The notes beneath the pieces are model-generated. The model saw only the letters and a list, made by a program, of their open reading frames with translations. It was not told the origin of the DNA and searched no databases. A stretch of DNA of 64,000 nt from Selenomonas sp. (GTDB lineage: Bacteria > Bacillota > Negativicutes > Selenomonadales > Selenomonadaceae): NCBI GenBank assembly GCA_022482925.1, contig JAKVOG010000004.1:62001-126000 (forward strand). The letters are read 5' to 3'. A program made the translations under genes and the position numbers. Shown piece after piece: positions 17,877 to 26,864 of this stretch (position 1 is the stretch's first letter; each line of letters opens with the position of its first letter).

Positions 17877-18854
17877 TCAGGAAAAAGTAAACGGTGTGCT
17901 CACCCGGCGCAACGTTCGCCCGCATTCACAGGTTCCGTCTTCCAGCTGAACAGCCTGCCCGGTCCGAAACCGGATCAGCGGCATGGCTTCCGCCATAAGC
18001 GTCGTCACAACCAGTTCACCTAACTGCTGTGGCTCGGTTATGACCCTGTCACTATGAAAAGCCACCACTTCCGGATAGAAATAATCTTCCTGAATATGAT
18101 AGCCCCGATGCGTCTCGCACTGAAAGAGCATACTGGCAGTTCCCAATTCGGCGGGGTCATAGAGATTGAACACCTCAGCATGCGTCCGTTCTGAAATATG
18201 ACGCTGCATCGCATTCTGCGTTCCCTGAGCATTCAGGCAGATGACTTTTGACAGTGGATAATCCGCGATCTTCCGCCCTGTAGCCTGAAGCTGAATAATG
18301 AGCTGCATAATAAGCTGCGGCGTACTGATCAGGGTATCACAGCTTATGAGTTCTATAAGCCGCAGCCATTGCCGATAATCAGTCCCCATCGGCACTACCG
18401 TCGCCCCGATCATCTCCAGGGCATACTGGACATCCAGTAAACGGCTGTCCGACATATCCCCCTGCAATGCAACTACCGATGCATTATGAAGACCATTCGC
18501 CACCAGACAGCGGGTCATCATCTCCACATTATGAGCAACATCACCATTCGTATAAAGATTCTTGACCTCACCATGCTCCAATGGAATCACGTTGAATCGC
18601 AGGATGCTCGATATTGGCATTGTCAGGATATCCAACGAGTCAATCCGATATAACTCTGACGGCTTCAGAAATGGCAGCCGGACGATGTCCTCAAGACTCT
18701 GAATATCCTTAACGGATACTCCCTTGGCCTCGAATTTCTGGTTGTAGAAGAAACTCTTCTCCTGAGCCCACCGCACCTGTTTCTGCAAACGTTCCAGTTG
18801 GAGGCTGGCCATCCTTTTCCTATCCAATTGTTCGATCTGTTGATTCGCGTACAT
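17877..18854 (-). CDS. Truncated, probably inactive PaaK-like protein
   Basis: This 325-residue protein resembles phenylacetate-CoA ligase (PaaK) adenylate-forming enzymes: RVRWAQEKSFFYNQKF near the start, then FLKPSELYR, and near the end EAMPLIRFRTGQAVQL with the CECGR box. Two things are odd. The region where PaaK has its Ser/Gly/Thr-rich ATP loop reads PLEHGEVKNLYTNGD (residues 91-105), so the phosphate-binding loop is not recognisable. The C-terminal lid domain of about 100 residues is absent, and a terminator follows the stop directly. It lies 24 bases after cheR in the same direction. It may be a binding or regulatory relative rather than a ligase. The fold assignment is fair; the function is unknown. 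Confidence 0.6.
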   Translation of the reverse strand: MYANQQIEQLDRKRMASLQLERLQKQVRWAQEKSFFYNQKFEAKGVSVKDIQSLEDIVRLPFLKPSELYRIDSLDILTMPISSILRFNVIPLEHGEVKNLYTNGDVAHNVEMMTRCLVANGLHNASVVALQGDMSDSRLLDVQYALEMIGATVVPMGTDYRQWLRLIELISCDTLISTPQLIMQLIIQLQATGRKIADYPLSKVICLNAQGTQNAMQRHISERTHAEVFNLYDPAELGTASMLFQCETHRGYHIQEDYFYPEVVAFHSDRVITEPQQLGELVVTTLMAEAMPLIRFRTGQAVQLEDGTCECGRTLRRVSTPFTFS

Positions 18855-18878
18855 GGTCTGCTCCTACTATTGTTTCAA

Positions 18879-19667
18879 TTACTCCAACGGTTTCTGATAA
18901 AAGAACGGTTGGAAGCTGGTATAGCCAAGCTTCCGGAAATTCAGGATTGCTTCGGTTGCACCAACGAACAAGATTCCACCCGGTTTCAATGCCCGGAAGA
19001 AATTCGCATACAGCTGGTCCTTTGCTTCTTCCGTAAAATAGATGACTACATTACGGCAAAGAATCAAATCAAAATTGTTCTCAAACGGGTCCTTGAGCAG
19101 ATTGTGCCGCTTGAACTCGATGCAACTCTTGATATCCGGTTTGACCGCAAATTTGTCGTCCTCAACCTTATCGAAGTATTTCGCCAACCGCTGCGGCGTA
19201 ATAGCCTTGAGCTCGTTATCAGTGTAGACTCCCCGCTTCGCCTTGGCCAGGATCTCAATGTCCAGATCCGATGCCAGGATACGATGGCGTGTCGCCGGTG
19301 TCATCTCTTTCATGATGATGGCCAGAGAATATGGCTCGGCACCAATTGAACACCCTGCGCTCCAGATATTCAGTTTCTGCGAACGCTTCAACAGATCCGG
19401 AATAACGTCTGTCTCCAGTTTGCCAAACTTCTCCGGCGTACGGAAAAATTCAGATACGTTGATCGTCAGGTATTCAATAAAAGCCGCAAACTCGTCTTTC
19501 TCCTGGGATACTTTATCAAAGTAACCGCTGTAAGAATCCATGCTGGCGCGCGCCACCAAATTACCAATGCGGCGTTTCATCTGTGGTTCCTTATATAAGT
19601 CCAGATCGATCTCTGTCTTTGTCTTGAGCTTACGTTTAAAATCCGCCCAGTCTTTATCATCCATCAT
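18879..19667 (-). CDS. cheR: Chemotaxis protein methyltransferase CheR
   Basis: CheR (262 residues) transfers methyl groups from S-adenosylmethionine to glutamates on chemoreceptors. The N-terminal helical domain contains YSGYFDKVSQEKDEFAAFIEYLTINVSEFFRTPEKF, with the typical NVSEFFR box. The catalytic domain contains the SAM-binding WSAGCSIGAEPYSLAI, FDLILCRNVVIYF and ALKPGGILFVGATEAI. It is the first gene of a short unit with the PaaK-like gene and can serve the receptor at 1.5-3.5 kb. The start at 19667 (or 19664) has a weak AGG upstream. Confidence 0.95.
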   Translation of the reverse strand: MMDDKDWADFKRKLKTKTEIDLDLYKEPQMKRRIGNLVARASMDSYSGYFDKVSQEKDEFAAFIEYLTINVSEFFRTPEKFGKLETDVIPDLLKRSQKLNIWSAGCSIGAEPYSLAIIMKEMTPATRHRILASDLDIEILAKAKRGVYTDNELKAITPQRLAKYFDKVEDDKFAVKPDIKSCIEFKRHNLLKDPFENNFDLILCRNVVIYFTEEAKDQLYANFFRALKPGGILFVGATEAILNFRKLGYTSFQPFFYQKPLE

Positions 19668-19803
19668 AGGTCAATCCCCCATTTCCTCTATATACATAAA
19701 ACCTGTAAATTCACTCCATCTTCTTATATATATACTATTCCCTTTTCACCCCTGAAAATCCTGCTGATAAAGACTTCCGTCTAAAATTTTATTTCACATA
19801 AAA

Positions 19804-19834
19804 TTCACTGCAACGATTAAACCATTGCAGTGAA
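19804..19834 (-). terminator. Hairpin after hsp20
   Basis: TTCACTGCAA (19804-19813) and TTGCAGTGAA (19825-19834) form a perfect 10-bp stem just past the hsp20 stop. The T run is weak, so its strength is uncertain. No gene is seen in 19668-19846. Confidence 0.55.
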
Positions 19835-19846
19835 GCTGTCATCATC

Positions 19847-20290
19847 TCAATCAATATCAAATATTGTCCGGTTCTCTTTTGCCTGCAGTTTCGGCATCAC
19901 GATATGAAGGATGCCATTCTCATAGGAGACGCTGACACCATCCTTGTCGATGCCATCGATCATGAACGTCCGCTCAAAAGCTCCGCTGCGGCGCTCATGG
20001 CACAGATATTTAATGTTCATGTCCGATTCCGGCCGCTCTGCCTTGATCTTCAGGTAGTTATTATCGTCATAGGAGACGGTAATCTGCTCCTTGTAGAACC
20101 CCGGCAGTTCGGCAACGAGGTCATAGGCTGCCTCACCGTCAGCCACATCCACACGGAAGGAAGACAGTGCACCACTGACACGGCCTAACGGATTGAACGG
20201 CTGCTCAGCCGCAAATTCCAAAGCCTTCTCCAAGACTTCCCGACCTCGCTCAGCATTTTCACGAATATTGAATGGTACTGTACGGAACAT
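19847..20290 (-). CDS. Hsp20/alpha-crystallin small heat shock protein
   Basis: This is a small ATP-independent chaperone that holds unfolding proteins. A short N-terminus leads into an alpha-crystallin domain with the strand pattern YDLVAELPGFYKEQITVSY, NYLKIKAERP and the closing NGILHIVMPKLQ (the A/G-x-L/I box), then a tail ending FDID. ATG at 20290 is chosen because GGAGGCG lies 8 bases upstream; a TTG five codons further up overlaps that site. This gives 147 residues. A strong promoter lies directly upstream. Confidence 0.92.
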   Translation of the reverse strand: MFRTVPFNIRENAERGREVLEKALEFAAEQPFNPLGRVSGALSSFRVDVADGEAAYDLVAELPGFYKEQITVSYDDNNYLKIKAERPESDMNIKYLCHERRSGAFERTFMIDGIDKDGVSVSYENGILHIVMPKLQAKENRTIFDID

Positions 20291-20337
20291 AAAAATCGCC
20301 TCCAAATCAAAGTATAGAATATTCTTTCGCTACTTCC

Positions 20338-20366
20338 ATTATAGAGGCGTTTTCTGAATTTTTCAA
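20338..20366 (-). promoter_or_regulatory. Promoter of hsp20
   Basis: On the minus strand, TTGAAA (20361-20366) and TATAAT (20338-20343) have a 17-bp spacer, a vegetative-type promoter. No CIRCE or CtsR repeat is visible around it. Confidence 0.75.
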
Positions 20367-20392
20367 GATTAGATAGCAATCTTCATCAAAGG

Positions 20393-21835
20393 TTAACGTT
20401 TATGAAACTTTTCCAGGATATAATCGCAGTTCTGGACAACCTCCACCGTTCCAATGTATTGCTCCTCCTGATCATAGACAGCCATATAGCGAACCATGAC
20501 CGGTTTGCCCATGATATAGCGGGCAACTTCCAGCGAAGTACGTTTTCTGGCCCGGAACTCCGCGATAAGATTCCTGACCACCGGAACGATCTGCGGCGGA
20601 TGGCATTCATATACATCACGCCCCAGCGCAGCCTTTGGCCGCGGGAATACATTGCCTTCGTTGATAAAGAAGCGCAGCTTGTCATCCGCATCAATAAACG
20701 TTATATCGATTGGAAGCAGTGAAAAGATGCCGCTGAGCTGCTTGACCGTCAGTTCACCGGTCGGCAGCTGTATCCGTCCATCCAATATCTCCTGCTCGCT
20801 GACCTTGGCCAGTTCTTCTGCCGCCCAGGCTTCGCCTGCATCCCACTTGGCCGGATCCGCAACAAAAGCAATCCCCATATCCGGAAAATCACGATAGATC
20901 CGTTTCCACTCCGTCTCGGTGAAGTAGCGCAGGCAAAGCGGGAACAGGATGCGCTCTTCCTTGTAGATCATCTCACGCGTCCGCTGAGCCAGTGCCGCAA
21001 TACGGCCTTTATAGATGATGACATTATCCGCATCTTCCGACACAGCCCGGGTCAGGGTTCCCAGTTCTTTCTTGATCTCATCATCCACGCCCCACATGAC
21101 CTGAGACGGTCCCGTGACACCATAGTCATAGAGCTTCGGCATGAGCAGTTCTTCTTTCTTGGCATAATGGGAACGAATGCCGTTGAACTGCTGCAAGGTT
21201 CTCACAACGATCTGCGCATCCGGCTCTTCTCCTTCGCACTGTACCTTAAGGATGTCCAGTATCTGTTCCAGCCCCGTATTCTCTGCCCGCAGCAACGAGA
21301 TTGGATGTCCGGCCGGAAGGTCACTGCCCGACAAGTCCTCGATCTTTGCCGCCTGCGTCTTAAGCTCTCCTTTGATGACTTCCGTCTCGGTACGCCCATG
21401 GAACATCGCCGAGTGGATGTCACAGAGCTTCTGTACTTCCTTCATCGGTGTGCCGCTCTTGATGAGCTGCTGCTCTGCTTCCGCGATTTCCAGCACCGAC
21501 ACGCTTTCAAATTCCCGCACGAATTCTTCCCGCACGCTCTCCAGCGATTCGCCTTTGCCCAGACGTTCAATATACCCTCTAAGCTTCGCCTTGCGGCCCT
21601 CGTTCTCGTCCTGACCAACGATACTGAAGTCATTTGCCTCCAGCGCGTTGATGATCTTCTCCATAGGAATATTCCGGACCGCTGCACCACGTGGCAAGGT
21701 CATGATATTGCCCATAGCTTTCAGCGCCATCGGATTTAGGATCTTGCTGAATCCGAGTTCATTCAGAATTTCCTTAAGCTCCGGATAAGCCTGAATCAGT
21801 TCAGCCACGGTCATTTTCAAATCCAGCTGTTTCAT
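20393..21835 (-). CDS. DUF438 / hemerythrin / PAS sensor-like protein
   Basis: This 480-residue soluble protein is made of known modules. The first 65 residues resemble DUF1858 (VAELIQAYPELKEILNELGF), and a DUF438 region follows (LRGYIERLGKGESLESVREEF through IHSAMFHGRTE). A hemerythrin-type helical bundle comes next, with spaced His/Glu residues (NGIRSHYAKKEELLMPKLYDYG, MIYKEERILFPLCLRYF). The last part is PAS-like (LPIDITFIDADDKLRFF, VYECHPPQIVPVVRNLIAEFR). Hemerythrin bundles bind a di-iron site and oxygen or NO, so a sensing role in an anaerobe is plausible but not shown. The start has GGAGATTGATCGAAT before ATG. Confidence 0.85.
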   Translation of the reverse strand: MKQLDLKMTVAELIQAYPELKEILNELGFSKILNPMALKAMGNIMTLPRGAAVRNIPMEKIINALEANDFSIVGQDENEGRKAKLRGYIERLGKGESLESVREEFVREFESVSVLEIAEAEQQLIKSGTPMKEVQKLCDIHSAMFHGRTETEVIKGELKTQAAKIEDLSGSDLPAGHPISLLRAENTGLEQILDILKVQCEGEEPDAQIVVRTLQQFNGIRSHYAKKEELLMPKLYDYGVTGPSQVMWGVDDEIKKELGTLTRAVSEDADNVIIYKGRIAALAQRTREMIYKEERILFPLCLRYFTETEWKRIYRDFPDMGIAFVADPAKWDAGEAWAAEELAKVSEQEILDGRIQLPTGELTVKQLSGIFSLLPIDITFIDADDKLRFFINEGNVFPRPKAALGRDVYECHPPQIVPVVRNLIAEFRARKRTSLEVARYIMGKPVMVRYMAVYDQEEQYIGTVEVVQNCDYILEKFHKR

Positions 21836-21959
21836 ATTCGATCAATCTCCTTCATATATGATGTATTCCCTCAAAATTCACGTTTCACATCTTATGAGGT
21901 TATTATATCGGACCAGTCCCCCACCGTCTGTTGCAATAGTTACAAAGTATATCCGGCTC

Positions 21960-22715
21960 GATAAACTGGAAGTTACAGAGAGGAAACAAGGTAGGTTGAG
22001 GGAGGTTAGCAAGATAAGTTACAGGTGACGAGTCGGCACAAGCTCAGCACGGGGTTCGGTGGAACTATTTTTTGGCTTCCACTGAATGTCCCGCCCTGAA
22101 AGTGTAGTATTTACTTAGCTAACGCGCCGGTACCACGGCGCCGCAACGAATCGACGGACCTAGACAGTACCTACGGCGTGCCAGCCTACGGCAGTCGTTC
22201 CAGCCAAAAGAAATAGTTTCCCCTCGCCCTCCGTCGATTCGTGACGGCTTCTGGATGGTTCTACTTCTGACGGTAGGCCTTGGTTCGGTTCGAGCAGATT
22301 TGTTGGATTCCAGCATCAAAGGAAGAATCAGCAATCTAGCCGATTTAGAGAAAAGCAGACATCGATGCATCGAGCCCAGCCGCGGGGACAGCACATAGCC
22401 ATAAATGGAGCGTTTGGTGTTCTGCGTTAAGAAGAATTTTTTTGCCTACGATCGATCGTTTCCAAAGAGCGTCCGTCCAAACGAAGTGCGTTAAGCTCCT
22501 TTGGGAATGCTTAATTAAAGGCAAAAAAATTCTTTAGCAGGTTACCTAAGCGGAATGTTGGCTATGTGCTGTCCCCGCGGCGGTCTAATTTCTTCGAACT
22601 AAGCGCTCCTTTGCTGCGCTATATTTACTCGTTCTTCGAACTTTGTCTGAGCGGGTTTACTCATACCTAGCCTTGGTGCTTCTTCGATGAATTGAGCTGT
22701 AACTTCCAGTTTGTC
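21960..22715. repeat. Structured non-coding repeat, copy A
   Basis: This element of about 756 bp is bounded by 19-bp inverted ends: GATAAACTGGAAGTTACAG at 21960-21978 and its complement at 22697-22715, one mismatch. Copy B at 28193-29086 is in the opposite orientation and is about 85-90% alike over most of the length by eye. The element is full of hairpins: GTGGAA/TTCCAC around the run of T near 22065-22085, GCGCC/GGCGC near 22125-22143, a 13-bp pair (22146-22158 with 22230-22242) and the large hairpin at 22380-22580. No convincing protein is encoded; a 91-codon frame (22119-22394, minus) is only partly kept in copy B and lacks a shared start. It fills the gap between the DUF438 gene and the group II intron. 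Confidence 0.8.
22380..22580. repeat. Long imperfect hairpin inside copy A
   Basis: A perfect 21-bp inverted repeat (22380-22400 with 22560-22580, beginning CCGCGGGGACAG) encloses a second pair around a T7/A7 tract (22431-22446 with 22519-22534) and a third around TTCCAAAGAGC / GCTCCTTTGGGAA (22460-22470 with 22495-22507). Together they form a stem-loop of about 200 nt. The corresponding hairpin in copy B differs at paired positions on both arms. Confidence 0.8.
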
Positions 22716-22756
22716 TTTTGCTTTCATTGTAGCATCCTGCCTCTGCCCCAGCAACA

Positions 22757-24659
22757 ATCGAGTAGGAGGCTGACCATTGTTTGACCAGCCGACCTCTCAC
22801 ACCACCGTGCGTACCGTTCGGTACACGGCGGTTCCTTAGTTTTCACATACTTGCTCATAATAGCTCGACATGGCTATATAGCCTTGTCGGGCTATTTCTT
22901 TGTTTGTGAGGACTGAGTTCAGCATTACTGCCGCTCTCCATATCCCCTTTCGGCAGTTGGCAAGTTCATGTACCTTCCATTCCGGCAATTTGTACTGCCT
23001 AATCATTCGGTACCTTGTCCTAACCTTCTTCCACTGTTTCCAGTAGATTGCCCGTATCCTTCTGCGAAGCCATTCATCTACCTGCTTAAGCATTCCCTTC
23101 ATGTCCGCCAGCTTGAAGTAGTTTACCCAGCCTTTTATAAATCTGCTCAGCATAAGCGGTCTATCTTCGTTGCTTATAGCCTTCCTCCGGTTCGTCAGCA
23201 CCCGGAGGCGGTTCTTCATCTTCACTAGCGACTTCTGGTGTACCTTGAAACGGCATTCGCCTTTGTAACGGTAGAAGCCATAACCAAGATACTTCACTCG
23301 GGAAATGTGTGCCACGCTGGTCTTCTCACGGTTCACTTTTAGGAACAGTTTCCCTTCTATGAATCGGATTGTGCTGGTCAGGGTTCTTTCTGCACTTCTC
23401 CTGCTCTTGCACAGTATCATGCAGTCATCTGCGTATCTCACAAATTTGTGGTTACGCTTTTCCAGTTCCTTGTCCAGTTCGTTCAACATGACGTTGCTTA
23501 ACAGAGGGCTTAACGGCCCTCCCTGCGGTACTCCCTGCTCACTACGTTCAAAGACTCCCTGCCGGATTACTCCTGCATTGAGATACTTGTGAATCAGCGA
23601 TATGACCCTGCCGTCTTTTATGCTTCGGGAAAGGACTTCTATCAGCTTGCTCTGGCAGACTGTATCGAAGAACTTCTCCAAGTCCATATCTACTACGTAG
23701 ACATAGCCTTCATTCGCATATTTCTGGCATTGCCGTAGGGCGTCATGGGCTCCACGCCCCGGCCTGAAGCCGAAGCTGGATTCTGAGAATTGCGGTTCGT
23801 AGATAGGGGTGAGCACTTGGGCTATGGCCTGTTGTATCACCCTGTCTACTACTGTCGGTATTCCCAGTTTTCGGTATTTGCCTTTTTCTTCTTTGGGTAT
23901 TTCTACCCGACGGACAGGGTTCGGCTTATATTTGCCGTCCTTTATCTGCTGAAGGAGGCTCAAGCGGTGCTCTCTAAGATACGGCAGAAGCTCATCTACG
24001 CTCATCTTGTCGATTCCGCCTGCTCCTCGATTGGATTTTACCTTTTGGTAGGCAACATTCATGTTGTCTCTTGAGATAATCCGCTTCAACAGACTGTCCG
24101 TTGGCAAGTCTGCAATGATGCCGCTCAATTCAGCAATCCTCACAGAAACAGGCACTCCCGCATATCCTTGCTGTTCCGCAGCTACCTTTTGCGGGCAGTC
24201 CTCATTATGAAGTTTTCTGCCTTTGTCATTCTGCTTGGTTACATTCATTTATTGACATCTCCTAAGGTTCGGTCCTTCCGAGATGGCCTATAGCCCACCT
24301 CGTACTATGACCCCAGCTGACTTCTCACGGTAAATCTTGTTTCAACCATGACCGCCAATATTATATGACATTGGTCATGTCCGTGAGACCTCCCCGGGTA
24401 AGAACGCACTCTTTCTCTCCATGTGTCTGCCACATTTACTATCCATGATTCCGTGTAGCTATTGGACTTTGGCCTGGTTTGCGGCCTTATCCTCATGAAT
24501 TAGCCTTATGTGATTTCTGTTCGTCAGACCAGAGATTTGCTTACACCTTCCTTCAGATTCCACCTCACGATGGACACCCTTGGTGTTCAGCTATGACCTT
24601 CCCGCTACCGGGTAGTCTAGGGACTTTCACCCATTAGAGTGCGCCCATGCCGGGCGCAC
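22757..24659 (-). mobile_element. Group II intron, probably class C
   Basis: The 5' end, minus strand from 24659, begins GTGCGCCCGGCATGGGCGCA followed by TGGGTGAAAGTCCC, the classic bacterial group II start. The 3' end has domain V at about 22799-22834, directly after the maturase stop, and a domain VI stem (GGCTG/CAGCC), with the border near 22757 after CTCGAT. Domain V has a 2-nt bulge and a 4-bp distal stem. The intron starts immediately after the T run of the glmS terminator; insertion behind Rho-independent terminators is the known habit of class C introns. The intron of about 1.9 kb carries the maturase in domain IV and looks complete. The 3' border is inferred. Confidence 0.88.
22836..24248 (-). 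CDS. ltrA: Group II intron reverse transcriptase/maturase
   Basis: This 470-residue intron-encoded protein splices and mobilises the surrounding intron. Reverse-transcriptase blocks are visible: GIPTVVDRVIQQAIAQVLTP, SSFGFRPGRGAHDAL, VVDMDLEKFFDTV, SEQGVPQGGPLSPLLSNVML, and the catalytic FVRYADD (YADD at 272-275). The maturase domain X follows (FIKGWVNYFKLADMKGMLKQ with DEWLRRRIRAIYWKQWK). No HNH endonuclease domain is present at the C-terminus, as in class C and D introns. The frame is intact, so the intron may be active. Confidence 0.96.
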   Translation of the reverse strand: MNVTKQNDKGRKLHNEDCPQKVAAEQQGYAGVPVSVRIAELSGIIADLPTDSLLKRIISRDNMNVAYQKVKSNRGAGGIDKMSVDELLPYLREHRLSLLQQIKDGKYKPNPVRRVEIPKEEKGKYRKLGIPTVVDRVIQQAIAQVLTPIYEPQFSESSFGFRPGRGAHDALRQCQKYANEGYVYVVDMDLEKFFDTVCQSKLIEVLSRSIKDGRVISLIHKYLNAGVIRQGVFERSEQGVPQGGPLSPLLSNVMLNELDKELEKRNHKFVRYADDCMILCKSRRSAERTLTSTIRFIEGKLFLKVNREKTSVAHISRVKYLGYGFYRYKGECRFKVHQKSLVKMKNRLRVLTNRRKAISNEDRPLMLSRFIKGWVNYFKLADMKGMLKQVDEWLRRRIRAIYWKQWKKVRTRYRMIRQYKLPEWKVHELANCRKGIWRAAVMLNSVLTNKEIARQGYIAMSSYYEQVCEN

Positions 24660-24692
24660 AAAACAGCCGCAGTGAAATACTTCACTGCGGCC
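24660..24692 (-). terminator. Terminator of glmS, site of intron insertion
   Basis: GCCGCAGTGAA (24666-24676) and TTCACTGCGGC (24681-24691) form a perfect 11-bp stem with a 4-nt loop. On the minus strand it is followed by TGTTTT, and then directly by the first base of the group II intron. Confidence 0.85.
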
Positions 24693-24715
24693 ATTATCAA
24701 TACTTATTCTTTTGT

Positions 24716-26543
24716 TTACTCAACCGTAACGGATTTTGCCAGGTTACGTGGTTTATCCACATCGCAGCCACGCGTGATTGCGGCGTAGTAAGCGAGGAGC
24801 TGCAATGGAACAACTGCCAGGATTGGGATCAGGAGCTCGTCCGTCTCCGGAATCCGAATGACATGATCCACATATTTCTCCAGCTCTTCATCGCCCTCAG
24901 CAGCAATACCGATAACCACTGCATCACGAGCCTTGACCTCTTTGATATTCGAAAGCGTCTTCTCATAGACACTCTTCTGCGTAGCCAGTGCAATAACCGG
25001 CACGCCCTCAACGATCAGGGCCAGCGTGCCATGCTTGAGCTCGCCAGCGGCATAAGCCTCGGCATGGATATAGGAAATCTCCTTGAGCTTCAGGGAGCCT
25101 TCCAGTGCTACATCATAATCCAGCGAACGGCCAATATAGAATACATCCTCATTGAACCCATACTGTTTGGCAAACGTCTTGATTGGCTCAACATCCGACA
25201 ACGTATTGCTGATGCCACCCGGGATTTCCTTGAGCATACCAATCAGCTCTGCCACACGCTCCGGCTTCTGCGTTCCCTTGATCTCTGCCATATAAAGTGC
25301 CAGCATGAAGAACAGTACGATCTGAGTCGTATAGGCCTTCGTGGAAGCAACAGCGATCTCCGGACCAGCCCAGGTGTAAAGCACCTGATCTGCCTCACGG
25401 GCAATGGACGAACCGACCACGTTGGTCAGTGCCAGGGTCTTTGCGCCAAGACGCTTGGACTCTTTCATTGCAGCCAGTGTATCACTCGTCTCACCAGACT
25501 GAGAAACTGCGATGAAGAGCGTATTCTCATCGACGATCGGCTCACGATAACGGAACTCCGAAGCCACATCGACCTCGACAACCGTACGGGCCAGTTTCTC
25601 GATATAGAACTTACCAACGAGACCGGCATGATAAGCCGTGCCGCAGGCAACGATATAGATTCTGTTGAAGGAATTGAGATAATCCGCATCCCATTTCAGC
25701 TCGTCCATGACAATGGACTTGCCATCTTTGGCGATGCGCTGGCTCATGGTGTCACGACAGCTTTCGGCTGCTCATGGATCTCCTTGAGCATGAAATGCTC
25801 ATAGCCGCCTTTTTCAGCTGCTTCTGCATTCCAGTTGACTTCGAAGACTTTCTTCGTCACCGGCTCACCCTGACGATTCGTGATCTTGATGGAGTCCTTC
25901 GTGAGGACAGCCAGTTCACCATCGTTCAGGATATAGGTGCGGCGGGTGCGCTGGATGATAGCCGGGATATCCGAAGCGATGAAGTTCTCTCCATCACCGA
26001 TACCGATAACCAGCGGGTTATCCTGCTTGGCGGCAATCAGCATGCCCGGATGCTTGCTGCTCATGAATACCAGCGAGTACGCGCCCTCGATGCGACGCAG
26101 TACCTCACGGACAGAAGACACGAAGTCTCCATTGTAGATCTCTTCGAGCAGATGAGCTACGACTTCCGTATCTGTCTCGGATTTGAAAGCATGCCCCTTC
26201 TCAATGAGATCTTCTTGAGCGTCAGGTAGTTCTCGATGATGCCGTTATGGACAACGACAAAATCACCGGAGCAGTCCGTATGCGGATGCGAGTTTGCATC
26301 AGACGGACGGCCATGCGTAGCCCAGCGGGTATGACCAATGCCCGTCGTCCCCTGCGGAACGTTGTCCTTGATCTTATCACGCAACGCAGCCAGACGGCCC
26401 ACGCTCTTCTCCACCCGGATCTTGCCATCATTATAGACAGCAATACCCGCCGAGTCATAGCCACGATACTCCAGCTTGGAAAGACCCTCCAGCAAGAACT
26501 CCGTTGCCTGTTTGTCACCGACATAACCTACGATACCACACAT
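24716..26543 (-). CDS. glmS: Glucosamine-6-phosphate synthase (frameshifted)
   Basis: GlmS makes glucosamine-6-phosphate from fructose-6-phosphate and glutamine, the entry to peptidoglycan and lipopolysaccharide amino sugars. MCGIVGYVG at the start supplies the catalytic Cys of the glutaminase domain, with HTRWATHG and HNGIIENY following. The two sugar-isomerase domains show YIVACGTAYHAGLVG, VSQSGETSDTLAA and EAYAAGELKHG, and the C-terminus ends RNLAKSVTVE. ATG at 26543 is chosen for MCGIVG and its AGGAGG site. Two single-base losses break the frame: one G near 26211 (KEDLIEKG expected) and one C near 25750 (AVRDTMSQRI expected). The leader holds a glmS ribozyme. Errors are far likelier than loss of this essential gene. 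Confidence 0.95.
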
Positions 26544-26557
26544 AATAGTACCTCCTA

Positions 26558-26728
26558 TGAAGTTGTGCCCTGTTGTGTCCTTCAACAGCTCTTCCCCACG
26601 CTCACGCCTGGGATTTAACCGTTTACTATCGACCGGACCGGCCGGAAGGCATCCGCTGACTATTCGACAACCTTCTCCTCGTCTTCTCATGGACTGTTCC
26701 TGGAACACGTCCCACGAGAACTTGCGCT
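26558..26728 (-). ncRNA. glmS ribozyme (glucosamine-6-phosphate riboswitch)
   Basis: The leader of glmS carries the conserved core: A-GCGC at the cleavage site (between 26728 and 26727), then GACGAGGAGAAGGTTGTCGA, AGCGGATGCCTTCCGG, and the 3' pseudoknot part with AGTAAACGGTTAAATCCC. In the family, glucosamine-6-phosphate bound as cofactor triggers self-cleavage and the mRNA is then degraded, giving feedback on GlmS. The cleavage site is about 185 nt upstream of the start codon. Confidence 0.88.
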
Positions 26729-26823
26729 AAAAACAGGAAAACCTGCTCTTTTCAATACACCAGAACAACAGGATATTTTTCTCTGGATTTCTACATTTTG
26801 TGCTATTTCTAAAGCACCTGCCT

Positions 26824-26852
26824 ATTGTAACCCATCTTCTCTCAGAAGTCAA
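26824..26852 (-). promoter_or_regulatory. Promoter of glmS
   Basis: TTGACT (26847-26852) and TACAAT (26824-26829) are 17 bp apart on the minus strand, about 95 nt upstream of the ribozyme cleavage site and just past the stop of the FliB-like gene. Confidence 0.75.
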
Positions 26853-26864
26853 CTGTCCAGGAAT

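Noticed and set aside
22119..22394. A 91-codon frame in repeat copy A, partly similar to a 61-codon frame in copy B (28536-28721)
   Set aside because: About 55 codons align without a gap, but the start is not shared, the ends differ, and substitutions do not favour third positions. Conservation at the nucleotide level explains it.
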